Below, one piece after another: positions 52,401 to 64,000 of a DNA stretch of 64,000 nucleotides (position 1 is its first letter; each line of letters begins with the position of its first letter). This DNA is from Rotaria macrura (lineage: Eukaryota > Rotifera > Eurotatoria > Philodinida > Philodinidae), in NCBI GenBank assembly GCA_900239685.1, contig OENT01000494.1, forward strand, positions 42,841 through 106,840, read 5' to 3'. The notes under the pieces are model-generated. The model was not told the DNA's origin and did not search any database. It saw nothing but the letters and a program-made list of their open reading frames with translations. The translations under genes and the position numbers were made by a program.

Positions 52401-55400
52401 AAAGTATTTTTCTTGTTGATGTTGTTGTTTTGTCATTCATCTACTATAGTACTATATATATATATTAGCGATTGTTTTGCCTTTTAGCATCGAGCGAATT
52501 TCATTCAATCAAATGGTTCACAAAAAATGTCTGTAACAAAGTAAGAGAAAGCAAAATCAATTTTCTCATATGTCAGATTATGTCGATGATGAATAGTTGA
52601 TCTTTTTGAATGATGAGAAAATGACAAATGTATATTTATCTATTGATCTTTTTCACACCGGATAAACGTAATTAAGAAGAAAAAAAACGAACAAGTAATC
52701 TCATGTTTGTAATTGGATCAATTGAAATAATGGGTTTTTGAAGATGAACTTAGTTAACAGTTGCATATTGTTTCTATTCATTTTTCTAGTGAGAAAAAAT
52801 CTTTTGTTGGTGTTGAAATAGAAGAAATAACTGATGACGAAGAAAATGACAAACCATCGTCAACAACGAGGATACACAAGTCATCAACTGCAGAAGTCGT
52901 TGATAATCATGATGATGATAGAAACGCATTATTAGAGCTTATTGCTACTAATTTAGTCGAACTAATATTAAATGAAGCATTGATTTCAGAGAAACTTAAT
53001 CATGAAATTGGAGATCATGACGATGTTCATGTTGATGATATTGATGATACGAATACGGGCGTTAGAGAATTATCTGATGATGAAAATGGTCTTCGTGAAC
53101 TTGATGAAAATGATATGAGTGGCACGGATGAATTTATCGTCTTTGCTACAAAAGCAGAAGCATCTGATCACGAGGATAATCATGATGATCATGATAACAA
53201 TAATCAAACGCCGACAGTCATGCCTCGGGGCAGCCTTAATCGATTATATACATTTTCAAGAACGAATGATGATATTACAATTAATTCAAAAAAACAGTCT
53301 TCTAATCAAGTATGTATGCAAGCAATAAAAAAAAATCTATTTATCTAAATCCCTAATTTTCCTTACAAATATATATATATATATATATATACATACACAT
53401 ATATCAATACATTCATATATATCCTCTAAAATGCTTGTAGTTCTAGTCTTAATACACTTCTTAGAAAATAAAATTAAAAAAAAAGCCGAGCATATGGTAA
53501 GTCATTTTTAGACAAGTATCCTACTATTAATTCTCTATTTGCTTTCTGTCGTGTGTGACGTGTTCGTGTAAATGCCATGTATATATATTTTCGAAACATC
53601 TTCGTCGATTTATCTAATCGACATGTCAAACTATTAGGAAAAAAACATCTAGATTATAAAGAAATTTACTGTTTTCAAGTATATTTCTTTATGAATATAA
53701 TTTTTATTCGTATTGCTTCTAAGATCGTTATCGACACTTTCTACCTTCGAATGTCATCGGTGATTAATGCCAATAACTTCAAGGTAGATTTTTCTTGCTT
53801 ACATACCTGTATGTATGTTTATATACATATATACATATGTATATATGTGATATTGATAATGTCTCTTGTCTACCTAACCAGATCAATAATATATATATAT
53901 AAAGATGGAAAGAACACATTAAAAACAATACCAGAGAGACATACACCCTGCTTTTTTTGTTGTGAAACACAAAACTCTCATATTTATTCATTTTTGTCCT
54001 CGAATAGATCATATTTCGTTAGATTGTCATTTTCTTCTTCTTGAAAGAGCAAAGTCATTCATATTGTTCTTGTTTGTCGTGCTTCTTTTATAGGATTCTT
54101 CAACATCAGAACTAATGATTGTTGACAAGAATATATCAAAAACAAATTCTCTTTCGAATACAGATTCAATACAACCAACAGATTCAATGGTTTATATTGA
54201 TACTAATAACTCGAATACTTCATCTCCCATCTATCGTTCACACATACAAAAACGACATATTAATTTAGGTCGATACTATGATGGAATGTTACGCGGTACA
54301 AATAGTCAAATACCAACACATGATCTTCGGTGTAATTTTATTTCAAATAACACAAATAAAACATCATCAGCTGAAGGTGTTAATGAGGAAACTGTACGAC
54401 AAGCAAGAATTCTACTAGATAGTATACCAAATCCTATTGAATTGAAGACTCTATCAAATGAAAATGTTCAAGATGAGTAAGATTAATAATTTTTCTTTTT
54501 GTTTCAATGATCCAACTTTATTTTATATTGAATAGAGTAATCCCCACTCGATCCATATTGAAAAATACTCGATTTACATTAGCAGATGAAAATAATGAAA
54601 AACAGTCGGATGATAATAATAATAGTAACATATTGAAAATTGAAGAAAAAACTGAAATTACACCACGAAAAATTATTACAACAACAATAACCGAAGAATA
54701 TCGTCGTATTCAACGACAGATTATCGAAGAATTAAATGAAGGTATTTTGAAAATATTGTTATAAAAACGCGTTTTTTTTTCAAGAAAAATATTTTTCTTT
54801 GAATTTGTAGTAGCGTCGAATAATGAAATATGTCGTAAGAATGATTATTATAAACATGAAGAACAATATCATACTCAGCAATCATTAATGCCATCTGCTT
54901 CAACAAATGACCAATCCCCATATGAATTATTATCAGACTGCTATTCAGGCTATTCTTTTATTCGAAGTGATTTTTTAACACCAATAACAACTCCATTAAC
55001 TTTGAATGTTTCATCATTGCAATCAACAACTGATGAAGCTTATGAATCAGAACAAACTACAACAGCATCGCAATGTTCACCAACCATTAGTTCATCTCCA
55101 GCAACGGCAGTAACAACAACAACAACAGCAAAAACAGAAATAACAAAAGTTCATGTTCATCCTGATCTTATACATGAATTTGAATATCCGACACCGCCAC
55201 CACCTGTCCCTGATCGGCGTCTTAAACCAGCCTACTTACTTCCACCACCTCCCGTGAAACCTCGTTCTTCTCATAAAGAACAAAAGCATGTAACCGATTA
55301 TACTAAAATAGAAAAATCAAATATATCACCATTAAAAACGATTCAACATCTAATGGTAACAGCATCGAATGATTCAACATCATCTTCAACTCGAACGTTA

Positions 55401-56523
55401 AGTAGTCGACATTATTGTGGTTCACTGCCTATATCGATTGAGGCTACAACATCATCGGAATCTCAGAAGAAAACGAATACAAATGAGTTATCAAAACAAG
55501 ATAGTAAAATCGATGATCGTGATTTAAATTCATTAATCAACGATAATAAAACTCAACAAATGACATTAATAGATTCAAGTTCGCCATCATCCAATAAACA
55601 TCGATCAAAAAAACCATCATCTACATATTTTGATGAAGCAACAAATGGTTTACCAATACGATTACCAACATCGATGTCCAAAGAGCAAGACTCAACAAAT
55701 AAACAAAATCCTAATAGGTTAGTTCCATACAGAGAGGCGATTCAATATATTCATTCATGATTAAGATAAGTTTATATTCAATTCTCTACTTTTAATTAAA
55801 TAATGTCTGTATTTCATCAGTAATAAAAATAAAATAGTTTGTGACGAACAGCATAGGTCAAATAAATACATCCCATAAATGAAGCAATATAATATTCCAT
55901 ACTAAAGAATATTGCAATCATACATTCGTCGTGTGACAGTATGGGAAGAAATGGAGTTGTTTATGCAAGGCTAAAAACTAATTAATCTTCTGCTATCGTA
56001 GACAATCTTTTTGCCACATACAGTTTTATCGAGCCACATAAAGTACTATATATGGCTTTAATATATGCATATCTATATATATATATATATTGGGTTTGTA
56101 TGAATAAAAATTTGAAAATGATTAGATACCGCTGTGAGATAATATAAAGATGATCGATATTTTTGTTTTCTAGATCAGTGACGACTTCATCGTCTAATAA
56201 ACGAGTTGATGGAATGACAAAAAAACGACCGATATCGGAAAATGTATGTTCGTCTATTCTAATATCTCTATTTGTAATTAATCATTTTTCTAGCTTCATT
56301 TGGAACGATCATCCATTTATGAAACATCGGTCTAAGATGTCTTTTCCACTGTACAGCTTATATGTATATTTTGGGATATTATTTTATTTTCGGTTTCAAT
56401 ACCACTATGTGGCAAATGAAAATATTGATCTTTATATTCAGTTATTTTAGCAATCAATCCTATGTTGGTTTTCAATTTTCATTTTTTTTTCTTTCATTTT
56501 AACTATAGATGATTTTTTATTAA
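49456..56523 (+). CDS. Large low-complexity, proline-rich protein, function unknown (11 exons, up to 1062 aa)
   Basis: The exons are 49456-49483, 49986-50150, 50406-50981, 52000-52265, 52488-52540, 52790-53309, 54094-54476, 54536-54741, 54811-55717, 56174-56243 and 56509-56523; phases agree at all ten junctions. The first exon is only 9 codons (MTESTNTTT) and is the least certain part. Residues about 50-58 are an Asp run. Residues about 124-142 (NDYERRFQSSLQKLTVPTWY) look like a conserved short block. The part at about 363-536 is acidic, with a hydrophobic helix ALLELIATNLVELILNEALI. A block HINLGRYYDGMLRGT and the string RRIQRQIIEELNE follow. Residues about 855-885 are proline-rich SH3-type ligands (PTPPPPVPDRR, LLPPPPVKPR). 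It resembles a cytoskeletal or signalling scaffold, but no family is recognised. An alternative end exists at 55760 with its own AATAAA at 55822-55827. Confidence 0.65.
55822..55827 (+). terminator. Poly(A) signal for a possible shorter form of the large scaffold-like gene
   Basis: If the donor at 55718 is not used, the frame runs 14 codons further (LVPYREAIQYIHS) to a stop ending at 55760, with AATAAA 62 bp later. Confidence 0.45.
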
Positions 56524-57263
56524 TATTTTCTGTGTCAAGTATCCGTAGATGATTGACTGAGTTTGTGTGTGTGTGTGCACGATCTTGTGCGATTTCTTTC
56601 TTTTTCTTTTCAATAACATACAGTGGTTTGTATATTGATGATTATCAAACACGACGAAGAATCATATGTAACAGCTAGAAGAAAACACTCAACGATTGTA
56701 AATAGCTAACAGCATAGGTGAATGATGGTGACCCATTGGAATAAACAAATTAATACTATAGCGTTAAATAAAACAAATACATGCATGTATATGATGATGT
56801 CATAATTACTATTGTGGGAACACCTACATCTATATTATTTTATAGATCTCTATTGGACATAATGATATACTAAATGATCTGATAACTTTAATGATGTAGT
56901 TTATGTTTAAGACTGACATCTATGCAAATGAAGCAAAGTTCTTGAAGAATTAATAAATTTTTAAAAATGAATATTAGAATGAAGGGATTACATTATATTT
57001 TATTAATGTATTGAACAATAAATGAATTGTCTAGACGATAGAATGAGTTAGATATAAATCATGGTCAATTGTAAGAAAACACAAAAATAGATTGTTTTGA
57101 CATGTTGAAAAGTTCTCCAAAATAAAAAAGCAAAAATACATACATTTCTGTTGTATTTCATTAGCATAGAAAGCATTAAAACGCAGTGCAGGAATCCATT
57201 TCTGTCTTTTTCTTTGTTAAATTTCAACAATACAGATTTCAGTTTACTCATTTTACTTCTACT
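56524..57263. other. Intergenic region
   Basis: 740 bp between two same-strand genes. A (GT)n tract is at 56565-56577. Just before the next gene a pyrimidine tract ends in AG at 57241-57242, 21 bases before its ATG, fitting a 5'-UTR or spliced-leader acceptor. Open frames here are chance. Confidence 0.4.
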
Positions 57264-58185
57264 ATGTCTGTGTACGATAGTAAAGCTAATTATCACCCAG
57301 TATCAACATTACCTGGTAGTTTACCGAACGGTAAGTCGATAGATAATTTTCATCATCGACAATACATATGTATATATTTTTTTACATTATACAGGATCTT
57401 ATCTTTTACCTGGGAATGGTTATTATAGGTATATGTTTAAAGAAACCTTTTTAATACACTATATAAATATCTTCCTTTCAATATTGAATTAGTGTTGAAG
57501 GACGTCTACCTCGACTTCGCTATGATACACAAAAGTTCTTAGACGATCCTAAATATAACTATTCACAAAGTTATCGTATTGATCCGATGCAATCATTACA
57601 AAAGGCAAAAAGAGGTTCCTTAACTATTTTTCTATCGTTGCTGTAATTTTATACATCAAGATTTTTTGTTTTATCTATATAGGCACTAGCTTACCAAGAT
57701 ATTATTCATATAATCCGCATTTTGAAGCAGCACGTGAACGACATATTTGTGTACCAAAGCATTTTCCCAATGAAAATCCATCATCTTACGATCACAAAGG
57801 TTTAGAACATTTCAAAGAAGTAGGAATATTGATAAAAACAAAACGAAGGAATTTTCTTTTTCTCTTCCAAATATTCTTCCTATTTTCAGTTAGCTTCAAT
57901 GCCGGAAAGTTACGCACTTCGAAGTGTTAATCGTTTACCACCCGTAGATTATGTCACTTTGCCAAAACCTGATCATACTAGTGATATTAATCGAAGTTAT
58001 AAAGCAACCATGCCATAGTGAGTAGTTGATTGATTATTTCGAAAACTATCAACAATACTTGTACTAATTTTCATAGCGATTTAATGGTACTACGTGATGA
58101 GCAAATATACAAAACACCATATCCAAAAGATTGTATGACACGTCATACATCCTATATCACAAGTACAACTTTTCCACCACAATGA
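57264..58185 (+). CDS. Conserved-looking Tyr/Pro-rich protein of 198 aa built from six tiny exons
   Basis: The exons are 57264-57330, 57395-57428, 57493-57614, 57683-57819, 57890-58017 and 58077-58185, with introns of 59-70 bp; all phases agree (597 nt). No exon is long enough to stand out alone. The protein starts MSVYDSKANYHPVSTLPGSL and is rich in Tyr, Pro, His and Arg, with repeated short strings such as LPRYYSYNPHF, SYRIDP, SYALRS, RSYKATMPYD, YKTPYPKD and a C-terminus TTFPPQ. It has no signal peptide, membrane helix or catalytic motif. The small size, extended Tyr/Pro composition and splitting into small exons resemble ciliary or sperm microtubule inner proteins of animals, but that is only an impression. 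A poly(A) signal lies at 58291-58296. The gene model is strong, the function unknown. Confidence 0.75.
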
Positions 58186-59270
58186 TCTTATCTAAATATG
58201 ATGTGATAGTAGAAACATTCTGGCGTAATCCGATGAGATATACGTATTTTGATAAAGATTCTATTTTATTTTATTTTTTTCATTTATTCTAATAAAAACA
58301 CATATTATGGAGTATACTAGACAGAAAAAAAATACAATCATAAGGGTTAGATTGAAATGAAGACCAAAACAATTGAAGTAATCATGTAAACCAATCGAAG
58401 AATTCGAAGACTCTGTCATTGAGAACAACGTCACCTAAATTGCATGTATGATACGTTTTGAAAATTTGATGCGAATCAGCACGTAAATATCACTGCCACT
58501 TTGCTCTGTAAAATACAATAATCATAACTTGTTCAGTTCAATCTAATTTTAAAAGAACGATTCTTGGAAGGTCATCTCGTTGTACAACATCTGTGAAGAT
58601 CTAGTCGATCCAAATCGATTTGATATCGATTAAATCGTTATAAGGCAATCGATTGTTCATAATTCATCATACGTTTTAGAACGATGAATAATACAGAAAC
58701 TATATACAGTATGATCCATTTTGATTGAGAAATACGACCGAGCCAGATTGTTACATTAGCTCTTGAGTGATACACATCACTGATATCAAAACACCGGACT
58801 GGGCTAAGAAAGAGTGATCCATGCGCCACTTGTGTAGTTGAAGCATTTGTTAACAAACAAGTTGAATTCTCATTTTAATGGAAGTAATTTATTATTGTCG
58901 TTCACTAGCTTTATTTCACCAATTAACCCTTAAAAGTCGACTGTTTTGAAAATTACATTTTCATAAATTATATTAAAAATGTGGCAAAACTGGATATTCA
59001 AAATTGTGTAGCTTTTCAGGCTAAGATAGTAAGATACGCCGTAGACTGTAAACCAGAACGTTTCTAACTGCTGTGTATGAGAGTAAGTGAAATTTTTTAA
59101 ATTAAAATTTTTTTACGGAGACTTTTTTTTACAAAAATCTTTTCTTCGTATAGGTACAGCATGCAACATTGAAGTTGTGATTGATATTGATGAATGTTAA
59201 ATTGAGGTATCTTAGGAAATCACTTATGAAATATTTCGATATGATTTACTGTCCCGACACCGCATTCAGG
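58186..59270. other. Intergenic region before the second foldback element
   Basis: AT-rich sequence with no coding signal beyond the 3' UTR of the preceding gene. A minus frame at 58638-58856 has no support. Confidence 0.45.
58291..58296 (+). terminator. Poly(A) signal of the 198-aa protein gene
   Basis: AATAAA lies 105 bp after the stop codon ending at 58185. Confidence 0.55.
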
Positions 59271-61355
59271 AATTTAAGTAAAGTTAGCACCAGGTTCATT
59301 GATCCCTAATTTTTAATTGGATCTATAAAGGGTTATGTTGAATGCAAAATTTAATTTTCTATCAAATGATACTGTGTTCAATGGGGTTCATGAGAAAAAA
59401 GTTAAGGTTTAGTCAAGAAATGCTCATTTTCCTGTGTATTGATAATCCAAAAGTAGTATTTCTTGTTCAGATTGGCCTTGTGCCCTTCGCTGGTTTTCTA
59501 AATGATTGTGTTGGATTTCGAATTTTATACTGAATCGAATGATGCCATTTTCCATGAGGGTTGTTGAGAGAAAAGTGAGGGTTTTGGTATGAAAAACTCA
59601 CTTTTCGATTCAATTTAGCTAATAACTCGTGGCCGGATTCTCTATATCACCTACTTTGGGTCTCTAATCACTAGTGTTAGACTCAGCATTTAATTCTCTA
59701 TCGAATGGTACCGTTTTTAATGAAGGTCATTGGAAAGAAAATTTTGCTAGCGTGCCAATGAGACTAGATGTGTAAGTGTGAGTTTTGGTAAAAATGTGGC
59801 ACACGCATACTAGCAATGATGTTTTGCACTAGGAATCTCTTTCATTAAGATGGAGGATGTGCTCGAAGTGAAATTATCCTAGTTGCGCTGAGTCAACATA
59901 TTCACTTTAACGCAGAACCAACGTGAGAACCACATTAACACTCGGATGCTAGCAAAATCTTCCTCTCGATAATCATCATCGAAAACGGTACCATTCGATA
60001 GAGAGTTCAATTCTGAATCTAGCCCTAGCGCTTCGAGACCGATAGAAAGTGATATAGCAAATCCGGACAAGAATTACTATCTAAATTGAATCGAAAAGTG
60101 AGTACTTATGGCATACCAAAAGTATCCATATTGACACTGCAATACCCTATAATAAGCTTTGAGAAACTTCTCTCTTCAGTCTGATAAAGAAAAAAATTAT
60201 CTATCTACCGTACTATCTGATCATGCTTCAACTAATATCATAATAGTAAAATTTGAATAATATCAGTATTTTTTAGTCATATGCTACGGTTACACGAATG
60301 CTTATTCAGTGAATATTTTTTGAATACTTTTTGAGAGAAGCACGATAGAGAACTGCGGTTTTCACATTTCGAAAGAGGAGACAGAGGCGCATCAAATAGT
60401 GCGGTTTATATTTTCCTAGGCATTATCTGAGAATTTCTTCAATCAATTTTCTAAGAATGGAGAACAATAGTTTTTTCTTTCCTCACACAGATCGCTAGAA
60501 AAATCACTTCGAACTTCGACTAGAGCATCCATAACTCCTGGATGATTAATGCAAAATAACTTAAACTTCTTCAGCTGGTAAGTGTACCACCAACGATTTG
60601 AATACACCTCTGACAATTGAGAATTCACTGTAAACATCTTATGGAATAGGTTCGTTTTCAAATATATCGATTGAAAACCTTTATAAAGCCATGTGAACAA
60701 ACGTTTAATACAGTTCGGTGTGTCTTCATTTTCTCTTTCGAACGGTGACAACCGCAGCTCTCTATCATGCTTCTCTCAAAAGTTATTCAAAAAATATTCA
60801 CCGAATAAGCATCCATGTAACCGTACCATATGACTAAAAAATACTGATATTATTGAAATTTTACTATTATGATATTAGTTGAAGCATGATCAAATAGCGT
60901 GGAAAATAGATCATTTTTTTCTCCATCAGACTGTAGAGAGAGAAGTTTCTCAAAGCTTATTATAGGGTATTGCAGTGTCAATATGGATACTTTTGGTATG
61001 CCCTAAGTACTTCGTGCCGAAACCATCACCTTTCCCCCAACAACTCTCATGGAGAATGGCATCATTCGATTCAGCCTAAAGTTCGAAATCCAATACAGTC
61101 ATTTAGAAAACCAACGAAGGGCACAAGGTCAATCTGAACAAGAAATACTACTTTTGGATTATCAATACACAGGAAAATGAGCATTTCTTGACTAAACCTT
61201 CACTTTTTTCTCATGAACCCCACTGAAAATAGCACTATTTCATAGAGAATTTAGCTATGCACTGAACACAAACCTTTATAGACCGAACAAAATTTATAGA
61301 TCGAATCCGGACAGAAAATAAGCGAACATGGTGCTGACTTTACTTACTTGAAATT
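59271..61355. mobile_element. Older foldback element with diverged inverted arms
   Basis: The left arm (about 59271-59756) pairs with the right arm (about 59942-60106 and, after an insertion, 61012-61355). Recognisable inverted pairs include GTAAAGTTAGCACCAGGTTC at 59278-59297 against the complement of about 61326-61346, GGGGTTCATGAGAAAAAAGT near 59383 against about 61206-61225, and ATCGAATGGTACCGTTTT near 59700 against about 59980-59997. The arms differ at many positions, including indels, so the element is old. Each arm is made of diverged direct units of about 160-190 bp (TCGAATGRTRCC...GAGAAAAGTGAGGGTTT). No transposase frame was found. The outer ends are approximate. Confidence 0.7.
60107..61005. 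mobile_element. hAT-like MITE with ~270-bp inverted arms, nested in the older foldback element
   Basis: The inverted arms are 60107-60380 and 60733-61005. The left end reads TATGGCATACCAAAAGTATC and the complement of the right end TAGGGCATACCAAAAGTATC. Flanking direct copies of AGTACT (60101-60106 and 61006-61011; a seventh T also fits) mark the target duplication. Joining the flanks restores a sequence that pairs with the opposite arm of the older element (AGTACTCACTTTTCG against AAAACTCACTTTTCG near 59585), which confirms the insertion. TAGGG ends and a 6-8 bp duplication fit the hAT superfamily, though AGTACT is itself a palindrome. The loop holds a 102-codon minus frame (60443-60751) that I do not recognise. 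Confidence 0.72.
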
Positions 61356-64000
61356 AATACTAATCGTACAAGTCTGAGAACTATGTCTACGGTAAAAATA
61401 TGAAGGAATGCAAGGAAGCTGTTCACGAGTTATTTACAAAATAGTTTTCCAAAAATGTCCTGCTACATTTCGTCATATAATGTAAATTTCTTCGTGATAG
61501 AAAAAGATAGAAAGCTGAAATTAATACTGGTTGCAAAACTCCAGGAATTATAGCTATGGTAAAAGTTTGAATGGAAATAAACCAGCCGTTAGCAATATAT
61601 TTAGAAAAGTGAGTGTATATCTATTTTATAGAAAAACATGGTTTTATTTTATAGAGGAAATAATCATTTAGGCAAAACGATTTATAGCAGTTGCTTTCTA
61701 ATGTATTCCTTTATCTTTCGGATACCTTCGTTCTCCTCAACTTGTGTTCTCTAGGATAAAATTGGAGTAGCGTCTGTCTACCTAAAAGTGACGAAGTGTA
61801 TGACATAGAATTTCTCGGACGAAAGACCACAGAGAGAAAAACATGGTAGCGAAAGAGATTAAAAAATTAATTAGTAGAACATTTAACACTGTTCACAACT
61901 GACTATTCGTTATTTCTTTTTCTTGCCTTCGACTAATCAAAAAAAGTTCATTTTTTATTACATCTAACTGTAAAATATGATTCTGTCACGGTACATGACT
62001 CATAACTTAGGCACATAATTGATTAAAGGAAACGAAAGTTATTAGCCAAATATAGCTAAAATCTCAATGGTACCAATAAGTTGGAATCCACTCATACGTA
62101 GTCAATCATTTATTGTCCGTACTATAGATTTTTCTGAGTAAAAATATTTTTAAATGTTTTTTTAATTGTTAAGTAAACTAGACCCAACAATTCTATTATT
62201 TTTTTAATAAAATTCCTCACTTTGATAACCATCATCGTTACTATACTGCTACTACTCACAATCCTCTGAAGGAAGCTTTTATAGAAATTAGAAAAGCTAT
62301 TATAAATCAATTGATGCGTCGTATTTACATTTTGTTAGGAATCATTCGTTTGAAAATTATATTTGAGTGTCTTCTGTACTCAAATGGAGAGCAGCAGATT
62401 TTCAATCCTGACGAATCTAAACAACGTACATTACACTTCAATCACTTAATAGAAGTTTTACATGTTCTCTGAATAATTTGACATAGCTTAATACTTGACA
62501 GAAATATAATCTCCTTTTACTTGCTTATTACTAATGCAAAACTCGATGGGAAACAAATAAAATTGATAACACAAACTACTGCTGTAGTCAAGAGAAAAAG
62601 GCTGATTGAACAATCAGAACATTTGTTTTCTAGTAAAAATTTAATTTTCCATTCTGTTGTGGGATGAAGCCTGAACGTATTTTCATGCAGAATTCAACTC
62701 GTCATTGAATAGTAAAAAAGGCAAATCAGGATTAATTGACTATCCGTACCTTTTCACCCTTGTTTGTAAATTCCTTTGATTATGTTATTTGCAATTATTT
62801 TTCTAATAGTTTTGTTTTCGTTGAACATTTTCACTCATATTTAATTAATAACTTAACTGTTGTTTTCATGTATAAATGGTTGTAATGGTACAAAGAACTT
62901 TCGCTAAACATGAATTCGATATTTATTTTGGTTAATTGTTCTAGAATTTCTCTTCACAGATTCCATGAATACAGAACTCATTCCGTAGTTGATGCGAGCA
63001 AAATCTTATTTCTCATTGAAGTGCAAAGTGTACCTTCATATTTCCGATTATTTTATATGATTTCCATTAGAGACGAATTAAATCTTTTCCACTTCTTCTA
63101 TGTAGATTACCATTTGAGAAATATATTCGGGGTCTAGATATGCTTGTAAATTGGATGAATATGAATGTCTGTTTAACCTATACGTATAACTCAATCTGTC
63201 TAATATATTGGGGTACATATTCGGTTTCGGTCGTCTTTTCGACGTGTACGTTGAAGAATAATATTTTCATCAATTGAGTATATGCCCTCATGTATAATCC
63301 TCCTTTATATTTCCATCGTCAACAAGTGTCAAAAAGCAGCAACAATATCTTGTTAATCATCGGTGAAGTTAATTACATATATGTTGCAGTCTTAAACGAC
63401 TATCGAATATCGTGCTAATCGTTAGATATAGAAAAAATCCAGGTGTCTTTTCTAACGTAATCCGATTTCGCCCATCCTAGCCAGCAAAGTACCGAAATTT
63501 CAATCACAGTCCATATAAGTAAAATATAGTTCCTATGATCGATTTTCCCGTTGAAAAATTTTTCTACTATAATGTTACTACTTATCTAAAAGTCACCAAG
63601 CAATGTAGTGTGATTTGATTTCATTATTATATCATGTAACAATAATACCCTTAGGCCTTCATCAATTGACTATATACATATACCAATGTCATGATTGTGT
63701 TCGATCTTAATCATATAAAATACTGCTTTATCATTTAGCCTTTGGTTGTCCACGTGAATTAGACTTGTGTCACATAATATGTTTGTGAGATGAATACTGA
63801 AAACAACATATGTAAACGTACTTCAACAAGTAGAAGGACAATCGGCTCAGTTGATACAACTACAACAATTAAGCTATTTTTCATCTGACTTATCTGGAAA
63901 AAAACATATTTTGTGTCTATCGTTTTAAGCAGTAATTAAATACTCAAATGAACTTCGGCCATATATCTCTAAATCCTATTGATACAAATAAACTCAACAT
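61356..64000. other. No feature recognised up to the window end
   Basis: AT-rich sequence with only short frames on both strands (for example 62910-63137 +), none with splice sites in phase or family resemblance. No repeat structure obvious by eye. Confidence 0.4.

Overview
The window looks like a gene-poor, AT-rich stretch of a small ciliated animal genome. A bdelloid rotifer (Rotaria/Adineta type) is my best guess. I base this on many tiny GT-AG introns (about 54-100 bp), A/T-ending codons, metazoan genes for ciliary polarity and signalling, splice-acceptor-like sites a few bases upstream of several start codons (spliced-leader style), and a bacterial-looking CoA-transferase carrying an intron. 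This placement is inference, because no rRNA or marker gene is present. All exon boundaries below were joined by hand; in the models presented, splice phases agree at every junction. I did not notice any tRNA, rRNA or CRISPR array.

Layout. 1-1982 (-): a secreted or membrane protein running off the left edge (starts at 415), then a coiled-coil protein (608-1982). 5163-9612 (-): Inturned (INTU), the CPLANE planar polarity/ciliogenesis protein. 12911-14509 (+): an EF-hand protein with an alveolin-like Pro/Val/Arg core. 14637-25260 (-): an FGD-family Rho GEF (DH-PH-FYVE-PH), convergent with the EF-hand gene; its last intron holds a 3-kb foldback transposon that itself contains a Mutator-like remnant. 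25971-26989 and 27064-28462 (-): MAX and a Tudor-less TDRKH/Papi-like KH protein, 74 bp apart and possibly co-transcribed. 28463-39616: about 11 kb without a convincing gene, containing one repeat element (31019-31872). 39617-41717 (+): a rhodopsin-like GPCR. 43029-45925 (+): a type I membrane protein with EGF-like cysteines. 47682-49000 (+): a family III CoA-transferase. 49456-56523 (+): a large 11-exon, low-complexity, proline-rich protein. 57264-58185 (+): a six-exon gene for a 198-residue protein, each exon very small. 59271-61355: a second, older foldback element carrying a hAT-like MITE. 61356-64000: nothing recognised.

The genes do not form one pathway. INTU (cilium-directed polarity) and perhaps the EF-hand/alveolin-like protein suit a ciliated cell cortex, FGD acts on Rho-type GTPases at phosphoinositide membranes, and MAX is a transcription factor. 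The most unusual points are the TDRKH-like gene without a Tudor domain beside MAX, two independent nested foldback transposons with readable target-site duplications, uneven divergence along the arms of one of them, and the EF-hand/alveolin-like fusion.
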